From contig NZ_CP139487.1 of the NCBI RefSeq assembly GCF_034259205.1, positions 2,294,001 through 2,358,000 of the forward strand: 64,000 bases of DNA. Direction: 5' to 3'. A model generated the notes under the pieces. It had not been told where the DNA came from, did no database searches, and saw only the letters and a program-made list of their open reading frames with translations. Below, piece by piece: positions 45,291-53,436 of the stretch (its first letter is position 1; every line of letters starts with the position of its first letter). This DNA comes from Peredibacter starrii (GTDB lineage Bacteria > Bdellovibrionota > Bacteriovoracia > Bacteriovoracales > Bacteriovoracaceae). The position numbers were made by a program, and so were the translations under genes.

Positions 45291-46646
45291 ATGAAATTTT
45301 TCCTTCTAGGTCTTTTGTTTGTGACGTCTGCTTTTGCCAGCAATGATCTATCACACAGACCAAAATCATTTCTAACGAGCAGTGGAAAAGCTGTATTTGT
45401 AGATTTCACAACTGCCGACTACACCATCAATTACGACATTACTTCACGTCGTGCGGTTGCAACCGCCATGATTAAGTTCTTCGCCCCTGAAGCTGGTATG
45501 CCGATCTTTGACAGTTACGCAGATCCATCTTTCGTGGTTCTCAATGGCCAGAACGTTTCAAGCTTCTCAACAAAAACTCCCGGCCGCGAAACGACTCTCC
45601 GTGTAGTTAATCAAAACGTTGCCGTAGGTAACCATACGCTTTCTGTAACTGTTCCACTTACCACACTCGTTGATTACGTTGATGGTGGTGTGAAGAGTGC
45701 TTTCTGGGCCTCTGACCTTGATGACCGCCGCTTCCTTGAGCGCTACATGCCCGCAAACTTCGAGTTCGATCAAGTTAAAATGACACTTACTCTTAATTTC
45801 CTGGGCGCTAAAACAATTCAAAACGTCTACACCAACGGTGTGGTTGAAGAAGTTAAAGCTGGTACCTACAAAATCAATTATCCGGCCCATTACACTTCAT
45901 CGAGTATTTTCTTTCATACAACTCCTGCATCAAGTGTAGTTGAAACTCGTTATTCACTTAAATCAATCGATGGCCGTGAAATCCCAGTTGTTATCTACGT
46001 TACTAAATCTGCTTCTGCAGCAACTGCTCTTGATCAAATGAAAGCGGCAGCTACTGACGTTTTCCAAGAGCTTGAGCGCGACTACGGCGCTTGGCCTCAC
46101 CCATCACTTACAATCTACAACGCCGGCTCAGGCGGCATGGAGTACTGTGGTGCTACCATGACTTCAGTAAGCGCAGTTGGGCATGAGATGTTTCACTCAT
46201 ACTTCGCCCGTGGTGTAATGCCGGCCAATGGTAACACAGGTTGGTTAGATGAGGCCTTGGCCTCTTGGAGAGACAAAGGTTACCAATCCATTTCTGTTCT
46301 TTCAGGCACAAGCATGATGTCGAACAGACTTTATTACACTCGCCATACTGATTACTCAGCTTACTCATTTGGTGAGCGTTTCATGAGCTATATGGACAAC
46401 AAACTTTCTTCGAAGGGCGGCCTTAAACCTTTCATGCGCCATATGGTTGAGAATCGTCGATTTGCTCCATTATTCGTTGAAGAGTTCATTCAAGAAATGA
46501 GTCAGTTCTATGGCGTATCTCTTGAAGACGATTTCAAGAAATACACTTTCGGAACAAAAAATAAATTCGACTACAATAAGAGCATGCAGACTGTTCCTCA
46601 CATGCACCAAAAACTTTCTCTCGAACAACTTCAAGAACTTCTCTAA
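45291..46646 (+). CDS. Secreted M1-like zinc metallopeptidase
   Basis: A 451-residue protein with a signal peptide (MKFFLLGLLFVTSAFAS). The zinc site is HEMFH (His298, Glu299, His302) and the third ligand Glu321 lies in WLDEALASW, which gives HExxH-x18-E as in M1 aminopeptidases. An N-terminal beta-rich domain of about 200 residues precedes it. The GAMEN exopeptidase motif is replaced by a GGMEYCGA stretch. It therefore may not be a strict aminopeptidase. Well-placed AAGGAG ribosome site. A strong terminator follows. Confidence 0.82.
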   Translation: MKFFLLGLLFVTSAFASNDLSHRPKSFLTSSGKAVFVDFTTADYTINYDITSRRAVATAMIKFFAPEAGMPIFDSYADPSFVVLNGQNVSSFSTKTPGRETTLRVVNQNVAVGNHTLSVTVPLTTLVDYVDGGVKSAFWASDLDDRRFLERYMPANFEFDQVKMTLTLNFLGAKTIQNVYTNGVVEEVKAGTYKINYPAHYTSSSIFFHTTPASSVVETRYSLKSIDGREIPVVIYVTKSASAATALDQMKAAATDVFQELERDYGAWPHPSLTIYNAGSGGMEYCGATMTSVSAVGHEMFHSYFARGVMPANGNTGWLDEALASWRDKGYQSISVLSGTSMMSNRLYYTRHTDYSAYSFGERFMSYMDNKLSSKGGLKPFMRHMVENRRFAPLFVEEFIQEMSQFYGVSLEDDFKKYTFGTKNKFDYNKSMQTVPHMHQKLSLEQLQELL

Positions 46647-46653
46647 ATTCTCG

Positions 46654-46676
46654 GCGGGGATTCGTCCCCGCTTTTA
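46654..46676 (+). terminator. Intrinsic terminator with TTCG loop
   Basis: GCGGGGA (46654-46660), loop TTCG, TCCCCGC (46665-46671), then TTTT. It lies eight bases after the stop of the M1-like peptidase gene. Confidence 0.85.
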
Positions 46677-46700
46677 ATCTCCTATACTTAACTTGATTTT

Positions 46701-46718
46701 ACTTTCGCCAGCGAAAGT
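46701..46718. repeat. 18-bp palindrome, copy 1
   Basis: ACTTTCGCCAGCGAAAGT has two perfect 8-base arms around a CA centre. No T-tract follows on either strand, so it is not a standard terminator. A near-identical copy lies 95 bases downstream; both sit between convergent genes. Confidence 0.6.
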
Positions 46719-46795
46719 GGATTGTTCCCACATCACTTTTTGCTTGCAATTAATATACGGAAATGTTACGTATTGATCAAGTAAAAAAGAAAGTT

Positions 46796-46813
46796 ACTTC
46801 CGCCAGCGAAAGT
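46796..46813. repeat. 18-bp palindrome, copy 2
   Basis: ACTTCCGCCAGCGAAAGT matches copy 1 at 17 of 18 positions; the single change breaks one pair of the dyad. The centres of the two copies are 95 bases apart, close to nine helical turns, so proteins bound to both would face the same side. The intervening bases are AT-rich with no gene. Confidence 0.6.
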
Positions 46814-46840
46814 AAAAAGGAGAGAAGTTATTGAAATGAA

Positions 46841-47674
46841 TTATTTTAATGAGGCCGGATGACGGTTTACAACCTTACCATTCATACGGTGAACACATTC
46901 CCCATCAGGATATAACTCGATCTGCATTTTAACTTCCGTACCGGCGTCGCGAGGCTTGTACTCTTTACGAGGCGTCACCATTTGAGAAGAACCAGAAGAG
47001 CTACTGAGGGTGTAATTGTAGTGAGAGGCGAGAGTCACTTGATCAAGTGGAGTTGGATCTCGTTTCTTATCACCTGAGCTCACTGAAGGGTACATTACTG
47101 TTGAGTATCGTTGCGAGTAAGTGACGTTCTGATGGTTAAGACCAATGAAGTGGCCCATCTCATGGAGGATAACGGTTTTTAGATCGTAACCGTAGCCAGA
47201 GTCACCGCTGTAAAATGTGTATCGGTAATTCACTAAAATATCGGCGTGCTGAATAGAAAAGTACTCATCACTTGCGCCAGAGTTATAAAGTGTTCCGAAC
47301 ATCTGAGTAACTGCAAGTGCACTTGGAAGATCCGTGGGCCACTTAACAACTTTATAGATGCCGAAAATGCTGTCTTTAAAGCCATCTGAGCTTGCGACGG
47401 TATCAGATTTTTCAGCAACAGGAGTGCTTTGAACTAAAAAGAATGATTTTTTGCCTTCAGAGGCAACATCCCATTTGTCGGCCATGTCGTTGATGTTTTC
47501 AACTTCGGCCGTATCAAAGTCTTCTGAAACATAAACTGTTTTAGGGAATGATTGACTGCCCCAGACGTGCGGAGTTTTGCTTGTAACGACACCACCGGAG
47601 GTGATCTCTTCAGTCTTCGTTGCATTACAGGCAACCAGTGAGAATAAAATGGGAACGAATAATAGCGTCTTCAA
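46841..47674 (-). CDS. Metzincin-type zinc metalloprotease lipoprotein
   Basis: A 277-residue lipoprotein: the signal ends in SLVAC, with Cys16 as the lipidation site. The zinc motif is HEMGHFIGLNH (residues 171-181), the HExxHxxGxxH form of metzincins, and a Met-turn follows in STVMYPS. The matrixin (M10A) family is the closest match. The enzyme would be anchored to a membrane with its protease domain outside the cytoplasm. It is transcribed towards the palindrome pair. A hairpin lies 19 bases upstream of its start. Confidence 0.85.
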   Translation of the reverse strand: MKTLLFVPILFSLVACNATKTEEITSGGVVTSKTPHVWGSQSFPKTVYVSEDFDTAEVENINDMADKWDVASEGKKSFFLVQSTPVAEKSDTVASSDGFKDSIFGIYKVVKWPTDLPSALAVTQMFGTLYNSGASDEYFSIQHADILVNYRYTFYSGDSGYGYDLKTVILHEMGHFIGLNHQNVTYSQRYSTVMYPSVSSGDKKRDPTPLDQVTLASHYNYTLSSSSGSSQMVTPRKEYKPRDAGTEVKMQIELYPDGECVHRMNGKVVNRHPASLK

Positions 47675-47692
47675 ATGTACTCCGGAGTCAGG

Positions 47693-47714
47693 GCCGACAC
47701 ATTTCTGTATCGGC
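47693..47714 (-). other. 9-bp hairpin with GAAA tetraloop
   Basis: On the minus strand GCCGATACA (47714-47706), loop GAAA, and TGTGTCGGC (47701-47693) form nine pairs with one G-U. It lies between the transaldolase stop and the metzincin start. No T-run follows, so it may be a weak terminator for transaldolase, or a structured leader or processing site for the protease mRNA. Confidence 0.45.
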
Positions 47715-47748
47715 TCTTTCCGAAGTAATTTGAGATTAAATTAGAGTC

Positions 47749-48393
47749 TTATTTCTTAGACTTAGCGTGATCGGCCATGAATTGGTCTAGACCATTTTTA
47801 GTTAGCGGGTGGTTGAATAAACCTTCGATAACTTTGAATGGTAGAGTAGCTGTGTCGGCCCCTACCATCGCGCAATCTTTCACGTGAGTCGAGTGACGAA
47901 GAGAAGCGGCCAGGATTTTTGTTTCGAAACCGTAGTTGTTAAAGATCACACGGATTTCCTGGATAAGATCCATACCTGTCTGGCCAACGTCATCCAAGCG
48001 ACCAACGAACGGAGAAACGTAAGTCGCACCGTTTTTAGCAGCGAGAAGGGCCTGGTTAGCAGAGAAGATAAGAGTAACGTTCGTTTTGATGCCTTTCTTT
48101 GAGAAATGCTTACAAGCGATCATTCCGTCTTTTGTCATAGGAAGCTTGATCACCACGTTCTTGTGGATTTTAGCTAGTTCTTCGCCTTCTTTGATCATGC
48201 CGTCAGCTTCAAGTGAAATAACTTCAGCTGAGATCGGGCCATCAACGATTTCTGAGATTTCGCGGATAAGAGCGGCCTGGTCTTTACCAGTTTTTGCCAC
48301 TAGGCTTGGGTTAGTCGTAACACCATCAACGAATCCCCAGGCGTAGGCCGTCTTGATTTCGTTAAGGTCACCAGTATCAATGAAAAATTCCAT
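47749..48393 (-). CDS. tal: Transaldolase, short MipB/TalC-type
   Basis: A 214-residue TIM-barrel aldolase of the short transaldolase/fructose-6-phosphate aldolase group. The N-terminal [15 protein letters not shown] motif and the Schiff-base lysine in [12 protein letters not shown] are present, as is the [10 protein letters not shown] stretch that favours transaldolase (Arg) activity. It transfers a dihydroxyacetone unit in the non-oxidative pentose phosphate pathway. The F6P aldolase alternative cannot be excluded by eye. It is divergent from the gene at 48464. Confidence 0.9.
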   Translation of the reverse strand: MEFFIDTGDLNEIKTAYAWGFVDGVTTNPSLVAKTGKDQAALIREISEIVDGPISAEVISLEADGMIKEGEELAKIHKNVVIKLPMTKDGMIACKHFSKKGIKTNVTLIFSANQALLAAKNGATYVSPFVGRLDDVGQTGMDLIQEIRVIFNNYGFETKILAASLRHSTHVKDCAMVGADTATLPFKVIEGLFNHPLTKNGLDQFMADHAKSKK

Positions 48394-48463
48394 ATTAGTC
48401 TCCTAAAGGGGTCGGGTTTAAAACGTCTTGGGTTTCTTAAGAATCTGAACCATAATAAAAAGC

Positions 48464-49249
48464 ATGAGGACATTTGGCCACTTTTCACTCCTGTTTTTTT
48501 TCGTATTCAGTCTGACTGCTGGAGCAGTTGTCGTTGTGCCAAATTTACCCAATGAAGGTGTCCTAGGCCCTGAGAACCGAGGATCGATCGATCCAAACGT
48601 GGATTATGAGCGTTTTTCAGGGAGAGTTTCAGATAAGGATGACAGTGCTCGGGTTTTTAAAATTCACGTTGAAAACAACAACACTAAATTCTTCCGTGCC
48701 GGTGACTCGGTTCTGTTCAAGGTAAACCTCAAAGACACTCGTGATTTCTGTAAGGCCTTCGTTCGAAACGTTGAGGATTTCCATTTTACAATTTATGTAG
48801 AAAGCCTGGGCCCATGTTATTCCACTACGGAATATTTCCGTCGCGGCACCGTTCTGAATTTTTATTCAAAAACTCTGGCCCTGAGGGTTTTTGAAGCGAG
48901 TAAATACCGCGATCAATTGATTCTTCGAAAGGAAGACTTCTTAAAGCAACTGAATGACATAAATCACTTTTTATGGACCTTCGATCAGCAAAAAGTAAAA
49001 ACTGCCGCTGACTACGACGAGCAAATCAACCGTCTGCAAAGAGAAAAACGTAAGGCCATCGATGATATGATAACTCTTAAACAAGAACGTCTGGTGCTCC
49101 AAAATGAGCTTATGAAAAAGCTCAATGAGCTGGATGAATCCTTGTTATTCTATAGAGTTGAACGTCAGGAGCTCATGACTGACCGTTGGCAACTGGATCA
49201 CGATCAAGGTCTTCCTGTTGGCCACAGACCACAAGACATCAAACAATAG
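48464..49249 (+). CDS. Secreted protein with coiled-coil C terminus, unknown function
   Basis: A 261-residue protein with a signal peptide (MRTFGHFSLLFFFVFSLTAGA). A beta-rich part (about residues 45-140) contains KIHVENNNTKFFRAGDSVLF and two cysteines (DFCKAF, GPCYST). After residue 165 the sequence is charged and heptad-like with many Glu, Lys and Leu, likely a coiled coil. I do not recognise a family. The next gene (DUF3050) starts 33 bases downstream. Confidence 0.65.
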   Translation: MRTFGHFSLLFFFVFSLTAGAVVVVPNLPNEGVLGPENRGSIDPNVDYERFSGRVSDKDDSARVFKIHVENNNTKFFRAGDSVLFKVNLKDTRDFCKAFVRNVEDFHFTIYVESLGPCYSTTEYFRRGTVLNFYSKTLALRVFEASKYRDQLILRKEDFLKQLNDINHFLWTFDQQKVKTAADYDEQINRLQREKRKAIDDMITLKQERLVLQNELMKKLNELDESLLFYRVERQELMTDRWQLDHDQGLPVGHRPQDIKQ

Positions 49250-49282
49250 AAATGCTATAGTGCCCTCACTTCGAGGACATTT

Positions 49283-49996
49283 ATGGAAGCCATCAAACTT
49301 AAGCAAAAAGACCTTACTCATCACCCTGTCTACGGAACATTTCAAGACCTGGAATCGATTCGTCACTTCATGGGGTATCACGTTTTTGCAGTCTGGGATT
49401 TCATGAGTCTTTTGAAGTCTCTTCAACGTCACATCACATGCGTTTCTGTTCCCTGGAGACCTAGCACCTATCCGGCCGATATGGTCCGTCTGATTAATCA
49501 GATTGTTCTAGGTGAGGAGAGTGATGTGGATCAAGACGGGAAACCTATCTCTCATTTTGATTTGTATCTTAAAGGTATGGAAGAAATCGGAGCTAACACC
49601 GAAAACATCAAAGCGTTTCTCGCCTCTGGAAATTTAAATCTTATTCCGGCCGGCGCTCGAGAATTTGTGGATCACAATTTAAAAGTTGCCCAGGATGGTC
49701 ACGTCGTTGAAGTCGCAGCGAGCTTCTTTTTTGGACGAGAAAAGCTCATTCCCGACATGTTTCAGTCAATTGTCGACGTATTAAAGAAAGAAAACATTTC
49801 AGCTCCTACGTTTTTATATTATCTTGAAAGACACATTGAAGTGGATTCAGGAGAGCATGGACCGCTCGCTCTAAAGTGTTTCGATTATCTGGTTGGAAAC
49901 GATCCAAAGTTAAAAACGATGGGTCTGGATGCTGGATTGAAGGCACTGGAAATGAGGCAAATGCTCTGGGACACCGTTCTTAACGGACGAGTCTAG
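49283..49996 (+). CDS. DUF3050 protein with haem-oxygenase-like fold
   Basis: A 237-residue protein. The motifs HPVYGTF, MGYHVFAVWDFMSLLKSLQRH and FDLYLKGMEEIGA match DUF3050, whose members have the haem-oxygenase-like helical fold. In such folds the conserved His and Glu residues can bind a di-iron centre or haem; the candidate ligands here are in the YHVFAVWDF helix and the YYLERHIEVDSGEH stretch. No signal peptide, so cytoplasmic. The reaction is unknown. Ribosome site GAGGA lies before the ATG. Confidence 0.8.
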   Translation: MEAIKLKQKDLTHHPVYGTFQDLESIRHFMGYHVFAVWDFMSLLKSLQRHITCVSVPWRPSTYPADMVRLINQIVLGEESDVDQDGKPISHFDLYLKGMEEIGANTENIKAFLASGNLNLIPAGAREFVDHNLKVAQDGHVVEVAASFFFGREKLIPDMFQSIVDVLKKENISAPTFLYYLERHIEVDSGEHGPLALKCFDYLVGNDPKLKTMGLDAGLKALEMRQMLWDTVLNGRV

Positions 49997-50029
49997 TCCA
50001 GTTCTCAAGCTTTCTACCTAGAGACCGAC

Positions 50030-51001
50030 ATGACCAATATGAAGTACTACCAAGTTCTTCTCTGTACATTATTGATCACGGCCTTTACTCCGGTGAAGAT
50101 CGAAGAAAAGATGGATGCCTACCGAGGTCTCGCCAGCTCGTGGACAATTGTGCCTTCTCGAAGTCTAGCAGGTCTTCATTATCTCTTTAAAGGCTACAAA
50201 ATTTCTGAAGAAGAAGGTCTGGTTAAAGTAACTGGCCCGGTAGTCGAAATCACCAACAATGATCAACTTAGTGCCAAGGTCTTCAAAGAGGGTTACGAAA
50301 GCGAAATGGACCCGGAAGACTTTGAAGAAGAGCAGTTTCTTGCTCAATCCGTCTTTGAGGCCACGACCAGAACCGGAACCAGTGTGGGCACGGCCTTCTT
50401 AGTGGGACTTAATATCGTTCTCACTAATCGCCATGTGATGGCCTACACTCCGACTGCTAAAAATTGGAGCTGTGGAAAGTTCTCTATCAAATTAAATCAT
50501 CGTGAAGAGCGGGTTGAATGCTCAAAAGTTCGTTGGTGTAGTCCCAAATACGACTACTGTGTGGTGGAAATGCATCCCATGAGTAATGGGCTCCCCATCG
50601 GCACAGATGTAAAACCTCTTCGTCTAACGAAAAAAGTTCGCGCTGATAAAGATGCTTCCTTACTTCACATCGGAAATGCAGCTGGTCTGGGAATCCAAGG
50701 TTCAAGTGGCCGCGGCATTAAGATCAAAGAAGGAGAGTTCTATCATTACGTTCCGACCTTAAACGGCTCCTCGGGAGCTCCGATTTTTAATGAGCGTCGT
50801 GAAGTGATTGGGATCAATTGGGCCCACACAGGTGACAACTACATCGCTGATACATCTTTTAATCGTGGAGTTCTCATTTCTACGATCTTTGATGAACTCA
50901 AAACCTTCCAGCCAAAAACCCTCCGTGACATCAAGAGCTTTAAGTCTTGGTACCACCGCATGTTCAATCACCGTCAGGTGAAAATCGATCCGAAAGACTG
51001 A
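50030..51001 (+). CDS. Exported trypsin-like (S1/V8-type) serine protease
   Basis: A 323-residue protein with an N-terminal hydrophobic segment (YYQVLLCTLLITAFTPV). The catalytic triad is His135 (LTNRHVMAY), Asp175 (PKYDYCVVE) and Ser248 (NGSSGAPIF), with the usual chymotrypsin-fold order. A propeptide-like acidic region (about residues 60-110) precedes the catalytic domain. The S1 pocket specificity cannot be read by eye. The start could also be the Met three codons downstream. It belongs to a run of exported proteins from 45291 onwards. Confidence 0.82.
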   Translation: MTNMKYYQVLLCTLLITAFTPVKIEEKMDAYRGLASSWTIVPSRSLAGLHYLFKGYKISEEEGLVKVTGPVVEITNNDQLSAKVFKEGYESEMDPEDFEEEQFLAQSVFEATTRTGTSVGTAFLVGLNIVLTNRHVMAYTPTAKNWSCGKFSIKLNHREERVECSKVRWCSPKYDYCVVEMHPMSNGLPIGTDVKPLRLTKKVRADKDASLLHIGNAAGLGIQGSSGRGIKIKEGEFYHYVPTLNGSSGAPIFNERREVIGINWAHTGDNYIADTSFNRGVLISTIFDELKTFQPKTLRDIKSFKSWYHRMFNHRQVKIDPKD

Positions 51002-51149
51002 TTAAAGTAGTTTGATTGTAAGAAAATAATAGTCATCTTACCTCATTTCAACTCCTTCCGAGATTGTCTTACCGTTTGGGTCTTCGATAGCATTAACTAC
51101 TACATTGAATAACCAACGGAATGGTTTTTATAAATTAAGGAGGATATGC

Positions 51150-52385
51150 ATGTCCCGTTTATTAACATTGGCCATGGGTCTGGCACTCTCTGTGTCGGCA
51201 TTCGCTCAAGACCTATCAATTCAAGGCTTCAACGAACGCTTCACACTAGTAAAAAATGAACAAGGTGTTGTCACGACCGTAAAATTAAAGAAGGCAATCA
51301 CTCGTTTCACGATTAAGCCGTTCATTGAACAGCTTAAGAATGATCTTAGACTTGAACAGAAAAACTTCATGAACCTAACTGACAGTCAGGTTGAGGCCGA
51401 GATCGATGACATGCTTTATGGAATGGGTCTTGATCCATATTCAAAAGCTCAGGGCAATCAAGAAGCTCAGAAGATCAAAGAATCTCTTCTTAATATCCCA
51501 AACATCAACGTAAACAATACATTTGCTGAAGTTCTGGCACCAAAAGACTTCTGGAAAGAATTCGAAACAAAACTTAACGAAGCTTTCCAATTCGTTGATC
51601 CAACAATCCTTGCAAACCTTGAAGATCCTCGTTTCTTCTATAAGAGACAGGTGACTTACAGAGTTGTGGTATGGGCACTTGAACAAGCTAAGAAACACTT
51701 TGCTAACGTTCCGGCACTTAATATCGCAAGCTTCGTGATCGTTCGTGTTCACGACATGATGATGGAACAGCGTCACTTCCACCACAACATGCTTCTTCAT
51801 TATTTCGAGTCACTTCCTGAGTCAAAACTTGGAATGACAAAAGAAGAAGTGGATCGCACTGTTTCTTCAATCTATGAATACCGCATTGATATGCTTGATA
51901 TCTTCTCATCAAACAATGCTGCCCGTGACTGGTTAAACTTTGGTTTCCAACGTTTCTACCAGGAAGTTCGTACAGGTAACACTCGTATCAGAACTTGGGA
52001 AGGCCCGATGTCGAATGTTAACTTCGAAGACATTAAGAAGCTTAATTATGCTTTCGTAAACGTTACTGAAGCTGGTGCAAAGAAGATCTATCACCTTCAC
52101 CACACAGCTCACCAGTTCTCGTCTAAGCCGGCACTTGCTTACGATTACTCAAATCCAAATCGTGTAAAACGTAACCGTGCTCTTCTTAACCTTGCGGGTG
52201 TGGCCCTTGGCTTCATCCAGATGCCAGGCTGGCTAAAAGGTAACGTAGACGCTTTCATCGAGTCGTTCTATGTGAAACAAGTTCGCACGGAAGGTGCTCT
52301 GGTTGGTTACTTTGAATCAACTGGTGATCAGGGTATGATCAATCGTATCTACGCTCAGAGAGCAAATTTCTACATCGTTCAGTAA
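51150..52385 (+). CDS. Secreted protein of unknown function, 411 residues
   Basis: The ATG at 51150 has AAGGAGG upstream and begins a clear signal peptide (MSRLLTLAMGLALSVSAFAQ). The mature part is mostly helical, with a His-rich stretch MMMEQRHFHHNMLLHYF near residues 205-222 and a later HLHHTAHQF. These could bind metal. I do not recognise the family. The codon use is typical of a well-expressed gene. A strong terminator follows directly, so it is a single-gene unit. Confidence 0.72.
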   Translation: MSRLLTLAMGLALSVSAFAQDLSIQGFNERFTLVKNEQGVVTTVKLKKAITRFTIKPFIEQLKNDLRLEQKNFMNLTDSQVEAEIDDMLYGMGLDPYSKAQGNQEAQKIKESLLNIPNINVNNTFAEVLAPKDFWKEFETKLNEAFQFVDPTILANLEDPRFFYKRQVTYRVVVWALEQAKKHFANVPALNIASFVIVRVHDMMMEQRHFHHNMLLHYFESLPESKLGMTKEEVDRTVSSIYEYRIDMLDIFSSNNAARDWLNFGFQRFYQEVRTGNTRIRTWEGPMSNVNFEDIKKLNYAFVNVTEAGAKKIYHLHHTAHQFSSKPALAYDYSNPNRVKRNRALLNLAGVALGFIQMPGWLKGNVDAFIESFYVKQVRTEGALVGYFESTGDQGMINRIYAQRANFYIVQ

Positions 52386-52390
52386 TAAAA

Positions 52391-52421
52391 AATGGGGCCC
52401 TTTGGGGCCCTTTTTTTTGGT
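52391..52421 (+). terminator. Intrinsic terminator
   Basis: Two GGGCCC blocks separated by TTTG pair with each other, followed by a run of eight T. It lies just after the stop of the 411-residue secreted protein. Confidence 0.85.
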
Positions 52422-52468
52422 CTTTTATCTCTGGATTAAAATATTTTAAGAGATTAGAATTCTTCTAA

Positions 52469-52783
52469 ATGAAATTATTGTTGGGTCTTCTCATCTCATT
52501 TTTTCTTGTCTTTTTTGCCTCATCCCGGGATTTATCCGGAGTGGGCGATGGCCATTTTCGTCTTGATAAAAAAACTGTCGTTAATAATTCCAGACTGGTC
52601 ACTCCTCAAAATATCATTCAGAAAAAGCAACTGCATCCAGCGGGCGACGCTCTGGAATTCTTCAATGTCACGCCTCAGAACCTTTTGAATCAAAATGGAT
52701 TTCTGTCCAATTATAACTGCCGAGAAATTTCGAATTTCATTTCCTCAGGTGCAAAAATTTATCAACAAATGGCCTCCGCTTAA
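52469..52783 (+). CDS. Small secreted protein, unknown function
   Basis: A 104-residue protein with a hydrophobic signal (MKLLLGLLISFFLVFFASS). The mature part is about 85 residues with a single Cys near the end, and contains repeated VTPQN words (residues about 44-48 and 67-71). No family recognised. It has no strong ribosome site, so confidence that it is expressed is moderate. Confidence 0.5.
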   Translation: MKLLLGLLISFFLVFFASSRDLSGVGDGHFRLDKKTVVNNSRLVTPQNIIQKKQLHPAGDALEFFNVTPQNLLNQNGFLSNYNCREISNFISSGAKIYQQMASA

Positions 52784-52832
52784 TCCCTTCAAACGTTCTA
52801 GTCACTACTACAACTGTTAATTTAGGGATCAC

Positions 52833-53402
52833 ATGCTATTTGCAAAGTTACATCAAAAGATTCAGAAGTATATTAAATGGCTTGAGCAGTTTGCGGACAG
52901 GCCCTGGTATCCATTATTGATTGGATTTTTATCCGTACTGGATAATTTTCTGATTGTTATCCCGAACGATGGCATTCTGGTGGCGAGCTCAATGCTCATT
53001 CCAAAGCGCTGGTTTATTTTTGCTCTCTTTGTCTCGGTTGGTTCAACTCTTGGCTCCGTTTTATTTTCGGCCTTTGTCGAGATGCAGGGACTACCGTGGA
53101 TCCAGGAATACTATTCAGGAATTACAGAAACCCAGATCTGGATCTGGACCGAGAGGTTTTTTGATAATTACGACATTCTGATTGTTTTTGTCGTGGCGAT
53201 TTTACCTATTACTCAACATCCGGTTTTGATTCTGGCGGGGCTATCCAATACACCGCTAGTAACGTTAACGATTGTGATCTTCATTGGAAGATTTTTGAAG
53301 TTTGTGTTGATGGCCTATCTGGGATCGCATTCGCCGAAGCTTTTGAAGAAGATTTGGGGAATGCAGGACGAGTTAAAAGATGCAGGAATGAATATTGATT
53401 AG
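52833..53402 (+). CDS. VTT/DedA-family (YqaA-like) membrane protein
   Basis: A 189-residue protein with about four to five hydrophobic segments. The motif VIPNDGILVASSMLIPKRW near residues 43-60 and a later TQHPVLILAGLSNTPL stretch resemble the SNARE-associated/VTT domain seen in YqaA and DedA proteins. VTT proteins act in lipid scrambling or undecaprenyl-phosphate recycling, but the substrate here is not known. A terminator follows. Confidence 0.75.
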   Translation: MLFAKLHQKIQKYIKWLEQFADRPWYPLLIGFLSVLDNFLIVIPNDGILVASSMLIPKRWFIFALFVSVGSTLGSVLFSAFVEMQGLPWIQEYYSGITETQIWIWTERFFDNYDILIVFVVAILPITQHPVLILAGLSNTPLVTLTIVIFIGRFLKFVLMAYLGSHSPKLLKKIWGMQDELKDAGMNID

Positions 53403-53403
53403 A

Positions 53404-53435
53404 TAAAAAAAGGGCCCGTTTTAGGGCCCTTTTTA
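53404..53435. terminator. Bidirectional intrinsic terminator
   Basis: AGGGCCC (53411-53417), loop GTTTTA, GGGCCCT (53424-53430), with an A-run before and a T-run after. It separates the convergent VTT gene and ccsA. Confidence 0.87.
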
Positions 53436-53436
53436 T

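Noticed and set aside
46701-46813. The 18-bp palindromes as transcription terminators
   Set aside because: No T-tract follows on either strand for either copy, and the upstream gene already has a strong terminator at 46654-46676.
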